The notes under the pieces are model-generated. The model was not told where the DNA came from, did no database searches, and worked only from the letters and a program-made list of their open reading frames with translations. The position numbers and the translations under genes were made by a program. Source: Ornithinimicrobium pratense (GTDB lineage Bacteria; Actinomycetota; Actinomycetes; Actinomycetales; Dermatophilaceae). Taken from it: a stretch of 64,000 nucleotides of DNA. The stretch spans positions 372,001 through 436,000 of the forward strand of contig NZ_CP044427.1 of the NCBI RefSeq assembly GCF_008843165.1. Reading direction: 5' to 3'. Shown here piece after piece: positions 18,243 to 25,992 of the stretch (position 1 is the first letter of the stretch; every line of letters starts with the position of its first letter).

Positions 18243-19304
18243 CTAATGCGGGGGGCGCCGGCGCGGAGCGAGGAGCCAGCGGAAGTCGCCAAGGCCGCCG
18301 GGAGCCGTGAGCGTGGTGAGCGCGGCGCGCCGGGCCACCGCGGCCAGGTACGCCTGCGGGTCGGTGGAGGCCAGGTGGTGGGGCACCGGGTCCTTCGGGT
18401 CGCCCACCAGCTCGCGGAGTAGCTCCCCTTGCGTGGTGAGGTGCCATCGACCCGTCACCTGGGTGAGGGAGTCGAACGCCACGTGAGCGGTGAGGTCGCA
18501 GGTGCCGTCCGGGGCCGGGGTGACCTCACGACCTTGGCGGTAACCGGTCAGGGTGCCGTGCCGGGGGCGGTCGGCCGCGGTGTGGCCGTAGTCCACGACC
18601 ACGACCAGGCCGGAGCGGACCCGGGATAGCAGGTCGGCGAGCGCCCGGTCGCGCGGCAGCCCGATCTCCGCCCGCTCCACCTCGGGCCTGAGCCACCGCT
18701 GGGCCCATTCAAGGTCCGGGCCGGCCGGCGGCGGTCCGGGCTGTTCCTGGCCGTCGACGGTGACGAGCACCGACCGCCAGCCGGCTGGGTCCTCCTTCGC
18801 CCGGTCCACCACGGGGCAGGGGACGACGTCCAGCCACTCGTGGGCGAGCACCAATGTGTCGTGCAGGTCGTCGAGGCCGTCGGGCAGGTGGGCGCCGCCG
18901 GGCGAGACTAGCCACCGGTCGACCTGCAGCCCGGGAGGAGCGGGCACCACGTCCACCCCGGTCAGGTGCAGATGCGAGGGCAGGGACCGCAGCTGGCTGA
19001 GCAGCTCGCCCCGCCCTGCTCCCACCTCGACGACATGTCGGCACTGATAGCGCCGGGCCAGGGCGAGCACCGCCTCCGCCAAGATTCCCCCCGCACCGGG
19101 CAGGCCCTGCGCTGAGGTTGCGAAGTGCTCGGCCGGGGCGTGGTGGCGGTAGAAACCGTCCGGGCCGTAGAGCGCGGCCTGCCAGGCCAGCTCCCACGGC
19201 AGCGCACCTGCGGCAACGGCGTTGCCCGCCGCGCCCGGGGTGCCTGCAGCGTCGGCGCCGTCTTCGGCGTCCGCGGCGGACTGGTCCTGCGTCGGGTCGC
19301 GCAC
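18243..19304 (-). CDS. MidA/NDUFAF7-type SAM-dependent methyltransferase
   Basis: A 353-residue class I methyltransferase. [21 protein letters not shown] near the N-terminus, [15 protein letters not shown] as SAM motif I, and [17 protein letters not shown] as the NxxD-like region all match the MidA/NDUFAF7 family, which in eukaryotes methylates the complex I subunit NDUFS2. The GTG at 19304 is chosen because the open frame further upstream runs across the opposite-strand antiporter. It sits directly before the nuoD-like gene in the same direction, which supports a shared function. The product start is only 19 bases from the divergent antiporter start. Confidence 0.82.
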   Translation of the reverse strand: MRDPTQDQSAADAEDGADAAGTPGAAGNAVAAGALPWELAWQAALYGPDGFYRHHAPAEHFATSAQGLPGAGGILAEAVLALARRYQCRHVVEVGAGRGELLSQLRSLPSHLHLTGVDVVPAPPGLQVDRWLVSPGGAHLPDGLDDLHDTLVLAHEWLDVVPCPVVDRAKEDPAGWRSVLVTVDGQEQPGPPPAGPDLEWAQRWLRPEVERAEIGLPRDRALADLLSRVRSGLVVVVDYGHTAADRPRHGTLTGYRQGREVTPAPDGTCDLTAHVAFDSLTQVTGRWHLTTQGELLRELVGDPKDPVPHHLASTDPQAYLAAVARRAALTTLTAPGGLGDFRWLLAPRRRPPH

Positions 19305-19309
19305 GGCAC

Positions 19310-19315
19310 TAGGGT
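19310..19315 (+). promoter_or_regulatory. Candidate -10 element of the Na/Ca antiporter gene
   Basis: TAGGGT is eight bases before the GTG at 19324. On the opposite strand the same bases contain CACCCT six bases before the divergent GTG at 19304, so the two promoters would overlap. Confidence 0.4.
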
Positions 19316-19323
19316 GCCTCAAC

Positions 19324-20568
19324 GTGGAGCTGCTCGACGTAGGACGCATCGTGCTCGGCGTGGTCCTGCTCGTCGGCGGTGCGGAGCTGCTGGTGCGGGG
19401 AGCCGCATCCCTAGCGGTGCGGGCGGGGATGTCCTCGCTGGTGGTGGGGCTGACAGTCGTCGCGGCCGCGACGTCGACACCCGAGCTGGCGGTGACCCTG
19501 GGTGCCGTGCTGGATGGGGAGACCGGACTGGCGATCGGCAACGTGGTCGGCTCCAACATCGCCAACATCCTGCTCATCCTGGGCGCCTCGGCCCTCATCG
19601 CCCCCCTGGCGGTGCGGCGGGTGCTGGTCCGCATGGACATCCCCTACCTGATCGGGCTGGCGATCCTCACCCTCTTCTTCGCCCTCGACGGTCGGATCAG
19701 CCGGTTGGAAGGCGGGATCCTGCTCCTCCTGCTCGGCGTCCACACCGCGCTGGCCCTCTGGCTCAGCCGTCGGGACGGCGACGGGCAGGCGGGTGAGGGC
19801 AAGGACGCAGCTGGCCGGGAACCCCCGGGGGAGCCAACGGCGCCGCGGTCGCCGGGCCCTGGACAGGGCGCGACCGCCACGAAACCCCGATCCTTGGCCA
19901 AGGGCCCCTGGCAGGTGGTGCTGGCCGCCTACCGCAACCCCGGCGTGCTGGTTGCGATCCTGTTGGTGGTCGTCGGGGTCGGGCTGCTCGTGCTCGGAGC
20001 CCGCGTCCTGGTCACCGGCGCGGTGAACATCGCCTCCGCTATGGGGGTCAGCGGCCTGGTCATCGGGCTGACCGTCGTCGCGATCGGCACCTCCCTCCCG
20101 GAGCTGGCCACCTCGCTCATCGCGGCCCTGCGCGGTGAGCGGGACATCGCGGTCGGCAACATCGTCGGCAGCTGCATCTTCAACCTCGGCCTGGTGCTGG
20201 GCCTGCCGGCACTCCTCGCCCCGGGCGGCGGCCTGGAGATCCCGGGCCCGGCCATCGCGCTGGACATCCCGCTGATGATCGCCGCCACGGTGGCCCTGGC
20301 GCCGGTGGCCTTCACCGGATACCGGGTCGGCCGGCGCGAGGGTGGGCTCTTCATGGCGCTCTACATCGCCTACGTCGGCTTCGTCGTCCTGGACGCCACC
20401 CGGCACGATGCGCTCGAGGGCTTCACCACGGTCATGGTTGTCCTGGTCCTTCCGCTCGTGCTGCTCACCCTCGTCGGGACCGTGGCCTTCGACCTGGGCC
20501 GGCGCAAGGAACGCAAGGCGGCCGACGCCGGTCAGGACGACGAGATCGATCGCGCCTGGCGCACCTGA
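19324..20568 (+). CDS. Calcium/sodium antiporter, CaCA family
   Basis: An inner-membrane cation exchanger of 414 residues with about ten helices. The two alpha-repeats that line the ion site are plain: GLTVVAAATSTPELAVT with GNVVGSNIANILLILG, and GLTVVAIGTSLPELATS with GNIVGSCIFNLGLVLG. A charged Gly/Pro/Arg-rich cytoplasmic loop (about residues 150-195) joins the halves. It resembles YrbG-type proteins. The ion actually moved (Ca, Na, K or H) cannot be read from sequence. The GTG at 19324 is chosen by the hydrophobic N-terminus VELLDVGRIVLGVVLLVGG and the upstream -10. Confidence 0.88.
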   Translation: MELLDVGRIVLGVVLLVGGAELLVRGAASLAVRAGMSSLVVGLTVVAAATSTPELAVTLGAVLDGETGLAIGNVVGSNIANILLILGASALIAPLAVRRVLVRMDIPYLIGLAILTLFFALDGRISRLEGGILLLLLGVHTALALWLSRRDGDGQAGEGKDAAGREPPGEPTAPRSPGPGQGATATKPRSLAKGPWQVVLAAYRNPGVLVAILLVVVGVGLLVLGARVLVTGAVNIASAMGVSGLVIGLTVVAIGTSLPELATSLIAALRGERDIAVGNIVGSCIFNLGLVLGLPALLAPGGGLEIPGPAIALDIPLMIAATVALAPVAFTGYRVGRREGGLFMALYIAYVGFVVLDATRHDALEGFTTVMVVLVLPLVLLTLVGTVAFDLGRRKERKAADAGQDDEIDRAWRT

Positions 20569-20623
20569 GGGTGATGTCGTTTTCCTGCTAGACGTGGTGC
20601 TCCTGGGCGCGCAGGATGGAGGG

Positions 20624-22234
20624 GTGACCGGCCCCCTGCACCTCGACCACGACCGTTGCTGCGCGGTCGTGCGCAGCAAGGACCCCCGTTATGACGGGTG
20701 GTTCGTCACCGGGGTGCTGTCCACAAAGATCTACTGCCGGCCCAGCTGCCCCGCGATCACCCCACGCGTGCGCAATATGCGCTTCTACCCGAGCGCGGCA
20801 GCCGCCCAGGCAGCCGGCTTGCGCGCCTGCCGCAGGTGTCTGCCTGACGCCACCCCGGGGTCGCCGGACTGGCACGTGCGCGGGGACGTCGTCGCCCGCG
20901 CGATACGCCTGCTGTCCGACGGCGTCGTCGACCGTGAGGGCGTGGGGGGCCTGGCCCGCCGGCTCGGCTACTCCATGCGGCAGCTGGAGCGCCTGCTGCG
21001 GGCCGAGCTGGGCGCCGGACCGCTCGCCCTCGCACGGGCCCAGCGGGCGCAGACGGCGCGTCTACTCGTGGAGGGGTCGACGCTGACGATGGCCGAGGTG
21101 GCGCTCGCCGCCGGCTTTTCCAGCATCCGCTCCTTCAACGACACCGTGCGCAGCGTGTACGCGGCCACCCCAACCGAGCTGCGCAGGACCGCCCGCCGGC
21201 GCGGGCCGTCCGCCGGGCGGGGCCGCGACGGCGAGCGGGCGGCCGGGCCAGGACACGCGCCCGGCCTGGGGGACGGCGCCCCAGTGACCATCGCGCTGCG
21301 GCTGCCCCAGCGGGCACCGCTGCACGCGCCCAGCCTGTTCGGTCACCTCGCCGCCACCGCCGTCCCGGGCGTGGAGAGCTGGGGCGACGGTGCCCTGTCC
21401 CGCACCCTGCGCCTGCCCGGCGGCCCCGGCGTGGTGGCCCTACGCCCACCCGGCGAGAGTGGCCGGCACGTGCCTGCCACCGTGCGGCTCTCGGCTGTGG
21501 CGGACCTGTCCACGGCGATCGGGCGCTGCCGGCGGTTGCTCGACCTGGATGCCGACCCGCAGGCCGTCGACGAGCACCTGGGCAACGACCCCGTCCTGGC
21601 GCCCCTGGTCCGGTCGACGCCGGGGGTCCGGCTGCCGGGGGCGGTCGACGGCGCCGAGATGGCCCTGCGCGCGGTCCTGGGCCAGCAGGTGTCCACCGCG
21701 GCTGCCGCCACCCAGGCCGGGCGGCTGGTGCGCGCGCTGGGCACCCCGTTGCCGGAGGGCTTCGGCGCATCCGGCTGGGGCGAGAAGGGGGTCACCCACG
21801 TCTTCCCCGAGCCGCAGCTGGTAGCGGAGGCGCCGGACGGGCTGCTGCCGGGGATGCCCGCGACCAGACGACGCACCCTGCGCGCCCTGGCCGCCGCGCT
21901 GGCGGACGGCACCGTCGACCTCGGGCCTGGCAGCGACCGGCGGGCGGCGGAGGAGCAGCTGCTGACCCTGCCCGGCATCGGCCCGTGGACCGCCCACATC
22001 GTCCTGCTCCGCGGGCTCGGCGACCCGGACGCGTTCCCCGCCTCCGACCTCGGCGTCCGCACGGCCGCGGCTGCCGCCGGGCTGCCCGCGGATCCCCGCG
22101 CGCTGGGCCAGTTCGCCGACCGTTGGCGGCCCTGGCGCTCCTATGCCACCGCCCTGCTCTGGGCCTCCTCCAGCCACGCCGCGGCCCGGCTGCCGCTGAC
22201 CCACCCCACCCGCCCGCACCAGGAGAAGCGATGA
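20624..22234 (+). CDS. Ada-AlkA fusion: methylphosphotriester sensor/AraC-type regulator with 3-methyladenine DNA glycosylase
   Basis: A 536-residue alkylation-repair protein. The N-terminal Ada zinc domain has cysteines at 38, 42, 69 and 72 counted from the GTG at 20624, exactly the E. coli Ada spacing, which supports this start. Cys38 is the expected methylphosphotriester acceptor. An AraC-type HTH follows (about 85-190: MAEVALAAGFSSIRSFNDTVRSVY). The C-terminal part is an AlkA-like HhH-GPD glycosylase with LPGIGPWTAHIVLLRGLGD and the catalytic Asp in ASDLGV. It should sense methylated DNA, activate transcription and excise alkylated bases. Its stop overlaps the ogt start (ATGA). Confidence 0.92.
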   Translation: MTGPLHLDHDRCCAVVRSKDPRYDGWFVTGVLSTKIYCRPSCPAITPRVRNMRFYPSAAAAQAAGLRACRRCLPDATPGSPDWHVRGDVVARAIRLLSDGVVDREGVGGLARRLGYSMRQLERLLRAELGAGPLALARAQRAQTARLLVEGSTLTMAEVALAAGFSSIRSFNDTVRSVYAATPTELRRTARRRGPSAGRGRDGERAAGPGHAPGLGDGAPVTIALRLPQRAPLHAPSLFGHLAATAVPGVESWGDGALSRTLRLPGGPGVVALRPPGESGRHVPATVRLSAVADLSTAIGRCRRLLDLDADPQAVDEHLGNDPVLAPLVRSTPGVRLPGAVDGAEMALRAVLGQQVSTAAAATQAGRLVRALGTPLPEGFGASGWGEKGVTHVFPEPQLVAEAPDGLLPGMPATRRRTLRALAAALADGTVDLGPGSDRRAAEEQLLTLPGIGPWTAHIVLLRGLGDPDAFPASDLGVRTAAAAAGLPADPRALGQFADRWRPWRSYATALLWASSSHAAARLPLTHPTRPHQEKR

Positions 22235-22740
22235 CCTTCCATGCCCAGCACCTGTCCATCGACTCACCGGTCGGCACCCTGCGCCTGGCCACCGACGGGC
22301 AGCACCTCACCGCCGTCTACTTCAGCGAGCACCGCCACGCGCCGCAGGACCTCGGTGAAGAGGTCGGCGAGGTCGACGCCCCGCCCGTCCTGCAGGAGGC
22401 GGCCCGCCAGCTGCGGGAGTACTTCGCCGGCACCCGCACCGACTTTGACCTGCCCCTGTCCGCCGCCGGCACCGATTTTCAGCAGCGGGTATGGGGCGCC
22501 CTGGCCCGGATCCCGTACGGGACCACCTGCTCCTACCGGCAGCTCGCCGACGCGGTGGGCAGCCCCGGCGCCGCCCGCGCGGCTGGGATGGCCAACGGGC
22601 GCAACCCCATCTCGATCGTGGTCCCGTGCCACCGGGTCGTCGGCGCCAGCGGCGCCATCACCGGGTACGGCGGAGGGGTGGAGCGCAAGCAGGTCCTGCT
22701 CGACCTGGAACGGCGGGTGGCCGGCGACCTGCTCTGGTGA
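22231..22740 (+). CDS. ogt: Methylated-DNA-[protein]-cysteine S-methyltransferase
   Basis: A suicide repair enzyme of 169 residues that moves the methyl group from O6-methylguanine to its own cysteine. The active site PCHRV places the acceptor at Cys133, within ISIVVPCHRVVGASG. FQQRVWGALARIPYGTTCSYRQLA is the DNA-binding region. AGGAGAAGCG precedes the ATG, which overlaps the Ada-AlkA stop, so both are made together as an alkylation-response operon. Confidence 0.95.
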   Translation: MTFHAQHLSIDSPVGTLRLATDGQHLTAVYFSEHRHAPQDLGEEVGEVDAPPVLQEAARQLREYFAGTRTDFDLPLSAAGTDFQQRVWGALARIPYGTTCSYRQLADAVGSPGAARAAGMANGRNPISIVVPCHRVVGASGAITGYGGGVERKQVLLDLERRVAGDLLW

Positions 22741-22841
22741 GCACGGGGGGGCCGGCGACCCCGCCAGAGGAGCACCCGGGACGACCGGTCGGTCGCGTCG
22801 TGGCCCTGGGCTCCGCTTTGGGAGCCCAGCACGGGCCCGAC

Positions 22842-22847
22842 TACCCT
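22842..22847 (+). promoter_or_regulatory. Candidate -10 element, leaderless start of lysS
   Basis: TACCCT lies six bases before the GTG at 22854. Confidence 0.5.
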
Positions 22848-22853
22848 GGAAGG

Positions 22854-24371
22854 GTGACCGATCCCCTGACCGACGCCCTCCCCGACGCCGCCGCCGACGC
22901 AGAGCTGCCCGAGCAGATCCGCGTGCGCAAGGGCAAGCGGGCGGCCATGCTCGAGGCCGGGATCGACCCCTACCCGGTGCGGGTGCCGGTCACCCACACC
23001 CTGGCGCACGTGCGGCAGACCTGGGACGGTCTGCAGGCGGGGGAAGAGACCCACGAGCTGGTCGGTGTGTCCGGCCGCGTGGTCTTCGTCCGCAACACCG
23101 GCAAGCTCGCCTTCGCCACCCTGCAGGCCGGTGACGGGACCCGGCTGCAGGCGATGCTCTCGCTGGCCGAGGTCGGCGAGCAGGCGCTGGAGCGGTGGAA
23201 GGCCTGGGTGGACCTGGGTGACCACGTCTTCGTGCACGGACGGGTGATCAGCTCCCGGCGCGGGGAGCTGTCGGTGATGGCCGACGAGTGGCGGATGGCC
23301 GCCAAGGCGCTACGGCCCCTGCCCGTGCTGCACAAGGAGATGTCCGAGGAGCAGCGGGTGCGCCAGCGTTACGTCGACCTCATCGTGCGGGACGAGGCGC
23401 GGCAGATGGTCCTGGACCGCGCCGCTGCGACGCGGGCCGTCCGTCGGGTCCTCGAGGAAGAGGGATATGTCGAGATCGAGACCCCGACCCTGCAGCCGGT
23501 CCACGGCGGTGCCAATGCCCGGCCTTTCCGGACCCACCTGAATGCCCTCGATCTGCCGATGACGTTGCGTATCGCGCTGGAGCTGCACCTCAAGCGCGCG
23601 GTCGTCGGCGGAATCGAGCGGGTCTACGAGATCGGGCGGATCTTCCGTAACGAAGGCATCGACTCCACCCACTCCCCAGAATTCACCATGCTCGAGGCCT
23701 ACCAGGCCTACGGCGACCAGCGCACCGTGGCCGAGCTCACCCGGCGGATGATTCTCGCCGCCGCGCAGGCCCTGGGAATGGGCACGCGGATCGAAACTCC
23801 CGCCGGGGTGGTGGATCTGGGTGAGGAATGGCGCTGGCTGCCCTTCTACGAGGGTCTTTCCCAGGCGATGGGTCAGCAGGTGTCGGTCGACAGTTCCGTC
23901 GAGGAGCTCCTGGCCCTGGCCGACCGGCACGACATTCCGGTCCAGCCCGGATCGGGTGCGGACAGGATCGCGCTGGAGATCTTCGGTGATGTCGTCGAGC
24001 CCACGCTGATCCAGCCGACCTTTGTCTGCGACTACCCCGCGGTTGCCCAGCCCCTGGCCCGGCCCCACCCGGAGCGGCCGGGGCTGATCGAGGCGTGGGA
24101 CCTGATCATCGGCGGTGTGGAACGGGGAACCGGTTTCACCGAGCTCGTCGACCCCGAGGTCCAGCGGCAGCGGCTGACCGAGCAGTCCCTGCTGGCGGCC
24201 GGGGGTGACCCCGAGGCGATGCAGCTGGATGAGGACTTCCTCCGGGCGCTGGAGTACGCGGCGCCGCCGATGGGCGGTCTGGGGCTGGGCCTGGACCGCG
24301 TGCTGATGCTGCTCACCGGGACCGGGATCCGCGAGACGATCCTTTTCCCGTTCCTGAAGCCGGAGGCGTGA
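22854..24371 (+). CDS. lysS: Lysine--tRNA ligase, class II
   Basis: Charges tRNA-Lys with lysine, 505 residues. An N-terminal OB-fold anticodon-binding domain (VSGRVVFVRNTGKLAFATLQ) is followed by the class II core: motif 2 in RNEGIDSTHSPEFTMLEAYQ and motif 3 in GLGLGLDRVLMLLTG. The 3' half (about 23460-24030) uses noticeably more A/T-ending codons (GGA, ATT, TTT, GAA) than neighbouring genes. The start is the GTG beside a close -10 element. Its stop overlaps the following small gene (TGATG). Confidence 0.95.
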   Translation: MTDPLTDALPDAAADAELPEQIRVRKGKRAAMLEAGIDPYPVRVPVTHTLAHVRQTWDGLQAGEETHELVGVSGRVVFVRNTGKLAFATLQAGDGTRLQAMLSLAEVGEQALERWKAWVDLGDHVFVHGRVISSRRGELSVMADEWRMAAKALRPLPVLHKEMSEEQRVRQRYVDLIVRDEARQMVLDRAAATRAVRRVLEEEGYVEIETPTLQPVHGGANARPFRTHLNALDLPMTLRIALELHLKRAVVGGIERVYEIGRIFRNEGIDSTHSPEFTMLEAYQAYGDQRTVAELTRRMILAAAQALGMGTRIETPAGVVDLGEEWRWLPFYEGLSQAMGQQVSVDSSVEELLALADRHDIPVQPGSGADRIALEIFGDVVEPTLIQPTFVCDYPAVAQPLARPHPERPGLIEAWDLIIGGVERGTGFTELVDPEVQRQRLTEQSLLAAGGDPEAMQLDEDFLRALEYAAPPMGGLGLGLDRVLMLLTGTGIRETILFPFLKPEA

Positions 24372-24550
24372 TGTCGGATCTGCTGTATGAAGGCTGGATG
24401 ATCCTGGCAGCGCTACTACCGTCGATAGGGCTTCTTTATCTCTTCTTCGTGATCGTTAAGCACATGATCGAGGGTGACCGGCGCGAGCGGGCTGCCCAGC
24501 GCGAGTTCGACCGGCAGGAGAGTGCGTCAGAGGATACGTCAACTCGCTGA
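24371..24550 (+). CDS. Small single-pass membrane protein
   Basis: A 59-residue protein of unknown function. It has one hydrophobic helix (WMILAALLPSIGLLYLFFVIV) and then a short charged cytoplasmic tail (HMIEGDRRERAAQREFDRQE). GGAGG at 24362-24366 precedes the ATG at 24371, which overlaps the lysS stop. Codons such as CTA, ATA, CTT, TAT and GTT are rare in the surrounding genes. The position between lysS and lsr2 may be conserved, but I do not recognise a named family. Confidence 0.6.
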   Translation: MSDLLYEGWMILAALLPSIGLLYLFFVIVKHMIEGDRRERAAQREFDRQESASEDTSTR

Positions 24551-24656
24551 ACTTTTGCTGAACGTCCGCCCGCCTTGGGCGACGGGTTCTGCCGACAGTG
24601 AAATGGCGGCAGAGAAACGTGTCGCAGAGGGTTACTACGAATGCACCACTATGCGC

Positions 24657-24662
24657 TACTGT
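24657..24662 (+). promoter_or_regulatory. Weak candidate -10 element of lsr2
   Basis: TACTGT sits in an unusually A/T-rich stretch about 60 bases before lsr2. TTACTA at 24632-24637 could be the -35, but the 19-base spacing is long. Tentative. Confidence 0.3.
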
Positions 24663-24670
24663 GATCACGA

Positions 24671-24688
24671 CTGCCGATGACTCGGCAG
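24671..24688 (+). promoter_or_regulatory. Inverted repeat in the lsr2 leader
   Basis: CTGCCGA-TGAC-TCGGCAG is a perfect 7-bp inverted repeat about 30 bases before the lsr2 start. The same CTGCCG unit also occurs at 24590-24595, with its complement CGGCAG at 24607-24612. It may be an operator or an RNA hairpin. Confidence 0.5.
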
Positions 24689-24719
24689 AATCCAATCCCA
24701 CCTTCCAAGGAGATACCGA

Positions 24720-25052
24720 ATGGCTCAGCGCGTACAAGTGATCCTCGTCGATGATGTCAGCGGCGGTGACGCCACCGAAACCGTCGAGTTCGCCCTCGAC
24801 GGTGTCACCTACGAGATCGACCTGAACGACGAGAACGCCACGCGGCTGCGGGAAGACCTTGCTCCCTGGATCGGACAGGCTCGTCGCTCCGGCGGCCGTC
24901 GGCAGACCCGCCGTCGCGGGTCCTCGACCTCCTCCGGTCCCAGCGAGGATCTGAGCAAGATTCGCGAGTGGGGTCGCGAGAACGGCTACAAGGTGAGCTC
25001 CCGGGGCCGCGTGTCCCAGGAACTGCGCGACGCGTACGCCGCCGCGAACTGA
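24720..25052 (+). CDS. lsr2: Nucleoid-associated protein Lsr2
   Basis: A 110-residue H-NS-like xenogeneic silencer of actinobacteria that bridges AT-rich DNA. The N-terminal dimerisation strand region (MAQRVQVILVDDVSGGDATETVEF) and the C-terminal DNA-binding domain (IREWGRENGYKVSSRGRVS, with the RGR minor-groove motif) are intact. They are joined by a basic Arg/Ser/Gly linker. AAGGAG precedes the ATG. The long A/T-rich leader is unlike the tight spacing elsewhere and may allow autoregulation. A strong hairpin follows the gene. Confidence 0.96.
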   Translation: MAQRVQVILVDDVSGGDATETVEFALDGVTYEIDLNDENATRLREDLAPWIGQARRSGGRRQTRRRGSSTSSGPSEDLSKIREWGRENGYKVSSRGRVSQELRDAYAAAN

Positions 25053-25066
25053 CCCCTGGATGGTCG

Positions 25067-25097
25067 AGCCCGGGCCGCCCTGCGGGGCGCCCGGGCT
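25067..25097. terminator. Hairpin terminator between lsr2 and the convergent LigD polymerase gene
   Basis: AGCCCGGGC (25067-25075) pairs with GCCCGGGCT (25089-25097). Further inner G-C pairs follow after a one-base bulge. There is no T-run, as is common in high-GC actinobacteria. Confidence 0.65.
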
Positions 25098-25143
25098 TGC
25101 CCGTGCCCGACCCCGCAGTGCCCGACCCCGCGGTGCCCGGCGG

Positions 25144-25992
25144 CTACACCTCCTCCAGCGTGACCTGGGTCAGCTCGACCTGGCCGGTCGTCGCCGCCTC
25201 GACCTCGTCCCACGTCCGGGGCAAGGCCACCTGCGGTCGCTGCCGGCCGCGCAGCGACCACGGGCAGATCGTGGTCTTCGCTCCGTTGTTCTGGCTCCAG
25301 TCCAGGAAGATGCGTCCGGGCCGCAGCGACTTAGCCATCTTGGCCGTCACTAAGTCGGGGTGCTCGACGGCCAGCTGCTCGGCCAGCGCCTTGGCGACCG
25401 CGCTGACCTCCTCGGAGGTGCGGGTGCCTTCGAGGTCGGCGTAGAGCTGCATTCCCTTGGACCCGCTGGTGACCGGCCGGGTGCTCAGCCCCACCGCCTC
25501 CAGCCGCTCGCGCACCATGAGTGCGACCCGTGCGCACTCCGCCAGGCCCGTCCCCGGTCCGGGGTCCAGGTCCACCACCAGCCGGTCCGGCGGCAGGGGC
25601 TCACCCTGCTCATCCACCCGCCACTGCGGCACGTGTAGCTCCAGGCTGCCCAGGTTGACCAGGTAGACCAAAGCCGCCAGGTCGGTGACCAGAGGGAAGG
25701 TCAGGTGGGAGTGCCCGCGGGAGGATCCCGGGGTCGGCACCGTCACCCGTGGCAGCCACTCAGGGGCACCCGAGGGCAGGTTCTTCTCGAAGAAGTGCGC
25801 CTTCTCCACCCCTTCGGGCCAGCGGATGCGGGTGACCGGGCGCCCCTCCAGCTCGGGGAGGATCTGCTCGGCGTGGGTGACGTAGTAGGTGAGCACCTCG
25901 CCTTTGGTGGTGCCGGTGCTCGGGTAGAGCACCTTGTCCAGGTTGGAGACCTTGAGGGTCCGCCCGGCGACGCTGACGCTCTGGCTGCTCAC
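25144..25992 (-). CDS. NHEJ primase-polymerase (LigD polymerase domain as a separate protein)
   Basis: A 282-residue archaeo-eukaryotic primase-type polymerase that fills gaps during end joining. Signatures include LKVSNLDKVLYPSTGTTKGE at the N-terminus, KNLPSGAPEWLPRV, the metal-binding VVDLDPGPG, and VTSGSKGMQLYADL. In many bacteria this domain is fused to ligase and nuclease domains as LigD, but here it stands alone. The GTG start at 25992 overlaps the stop of the ligase gene (GTGA), so ligase and polymerase are co-translated. No phosphoesterase domain is visible in the window. Confidence 0.92.
   Translation of the reverse strand: MSSQSVSVAGRTLKVSNLDKVLYPSTGTTKGEVLTYYVTHAEQILPELEGRPVTRIRWPEGVEKAHFFEKNLPSGAPEWLPRVTVPTPGSSRGHSHLTFPLVTDLAALVYLVNLGSLELHVPQWRVDEQGEPLPPDRLVVDLDPGPGTGLAECARVALMVRERLEAVGLSTRPVTSGSKGMQLYADLEGTRTSEEVSAVAKALAEQLAVEHPDLVTAKMAKSLRPGRIFLDWSQNNGAKTTICPWSLRGRQRPQVALPRTWDEVEAATTGQVELTQVTLEEV

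Noticed and set aside
19305..19640. N-terminal extension of the MidA-type methyltransferase
   Set aside because: The extension lies opposite the antiporter's first helices and is Ser/Thr/Arg-rich. The GTG at 19304 gives a normal family start.
20342..20623. N-terminal extension of the Ada-AlkA protein
   Set aside because: It overlaps the antiporter gene in another frame. The start at 20624 puts the four zinc cysteines at the exact Ada positions.
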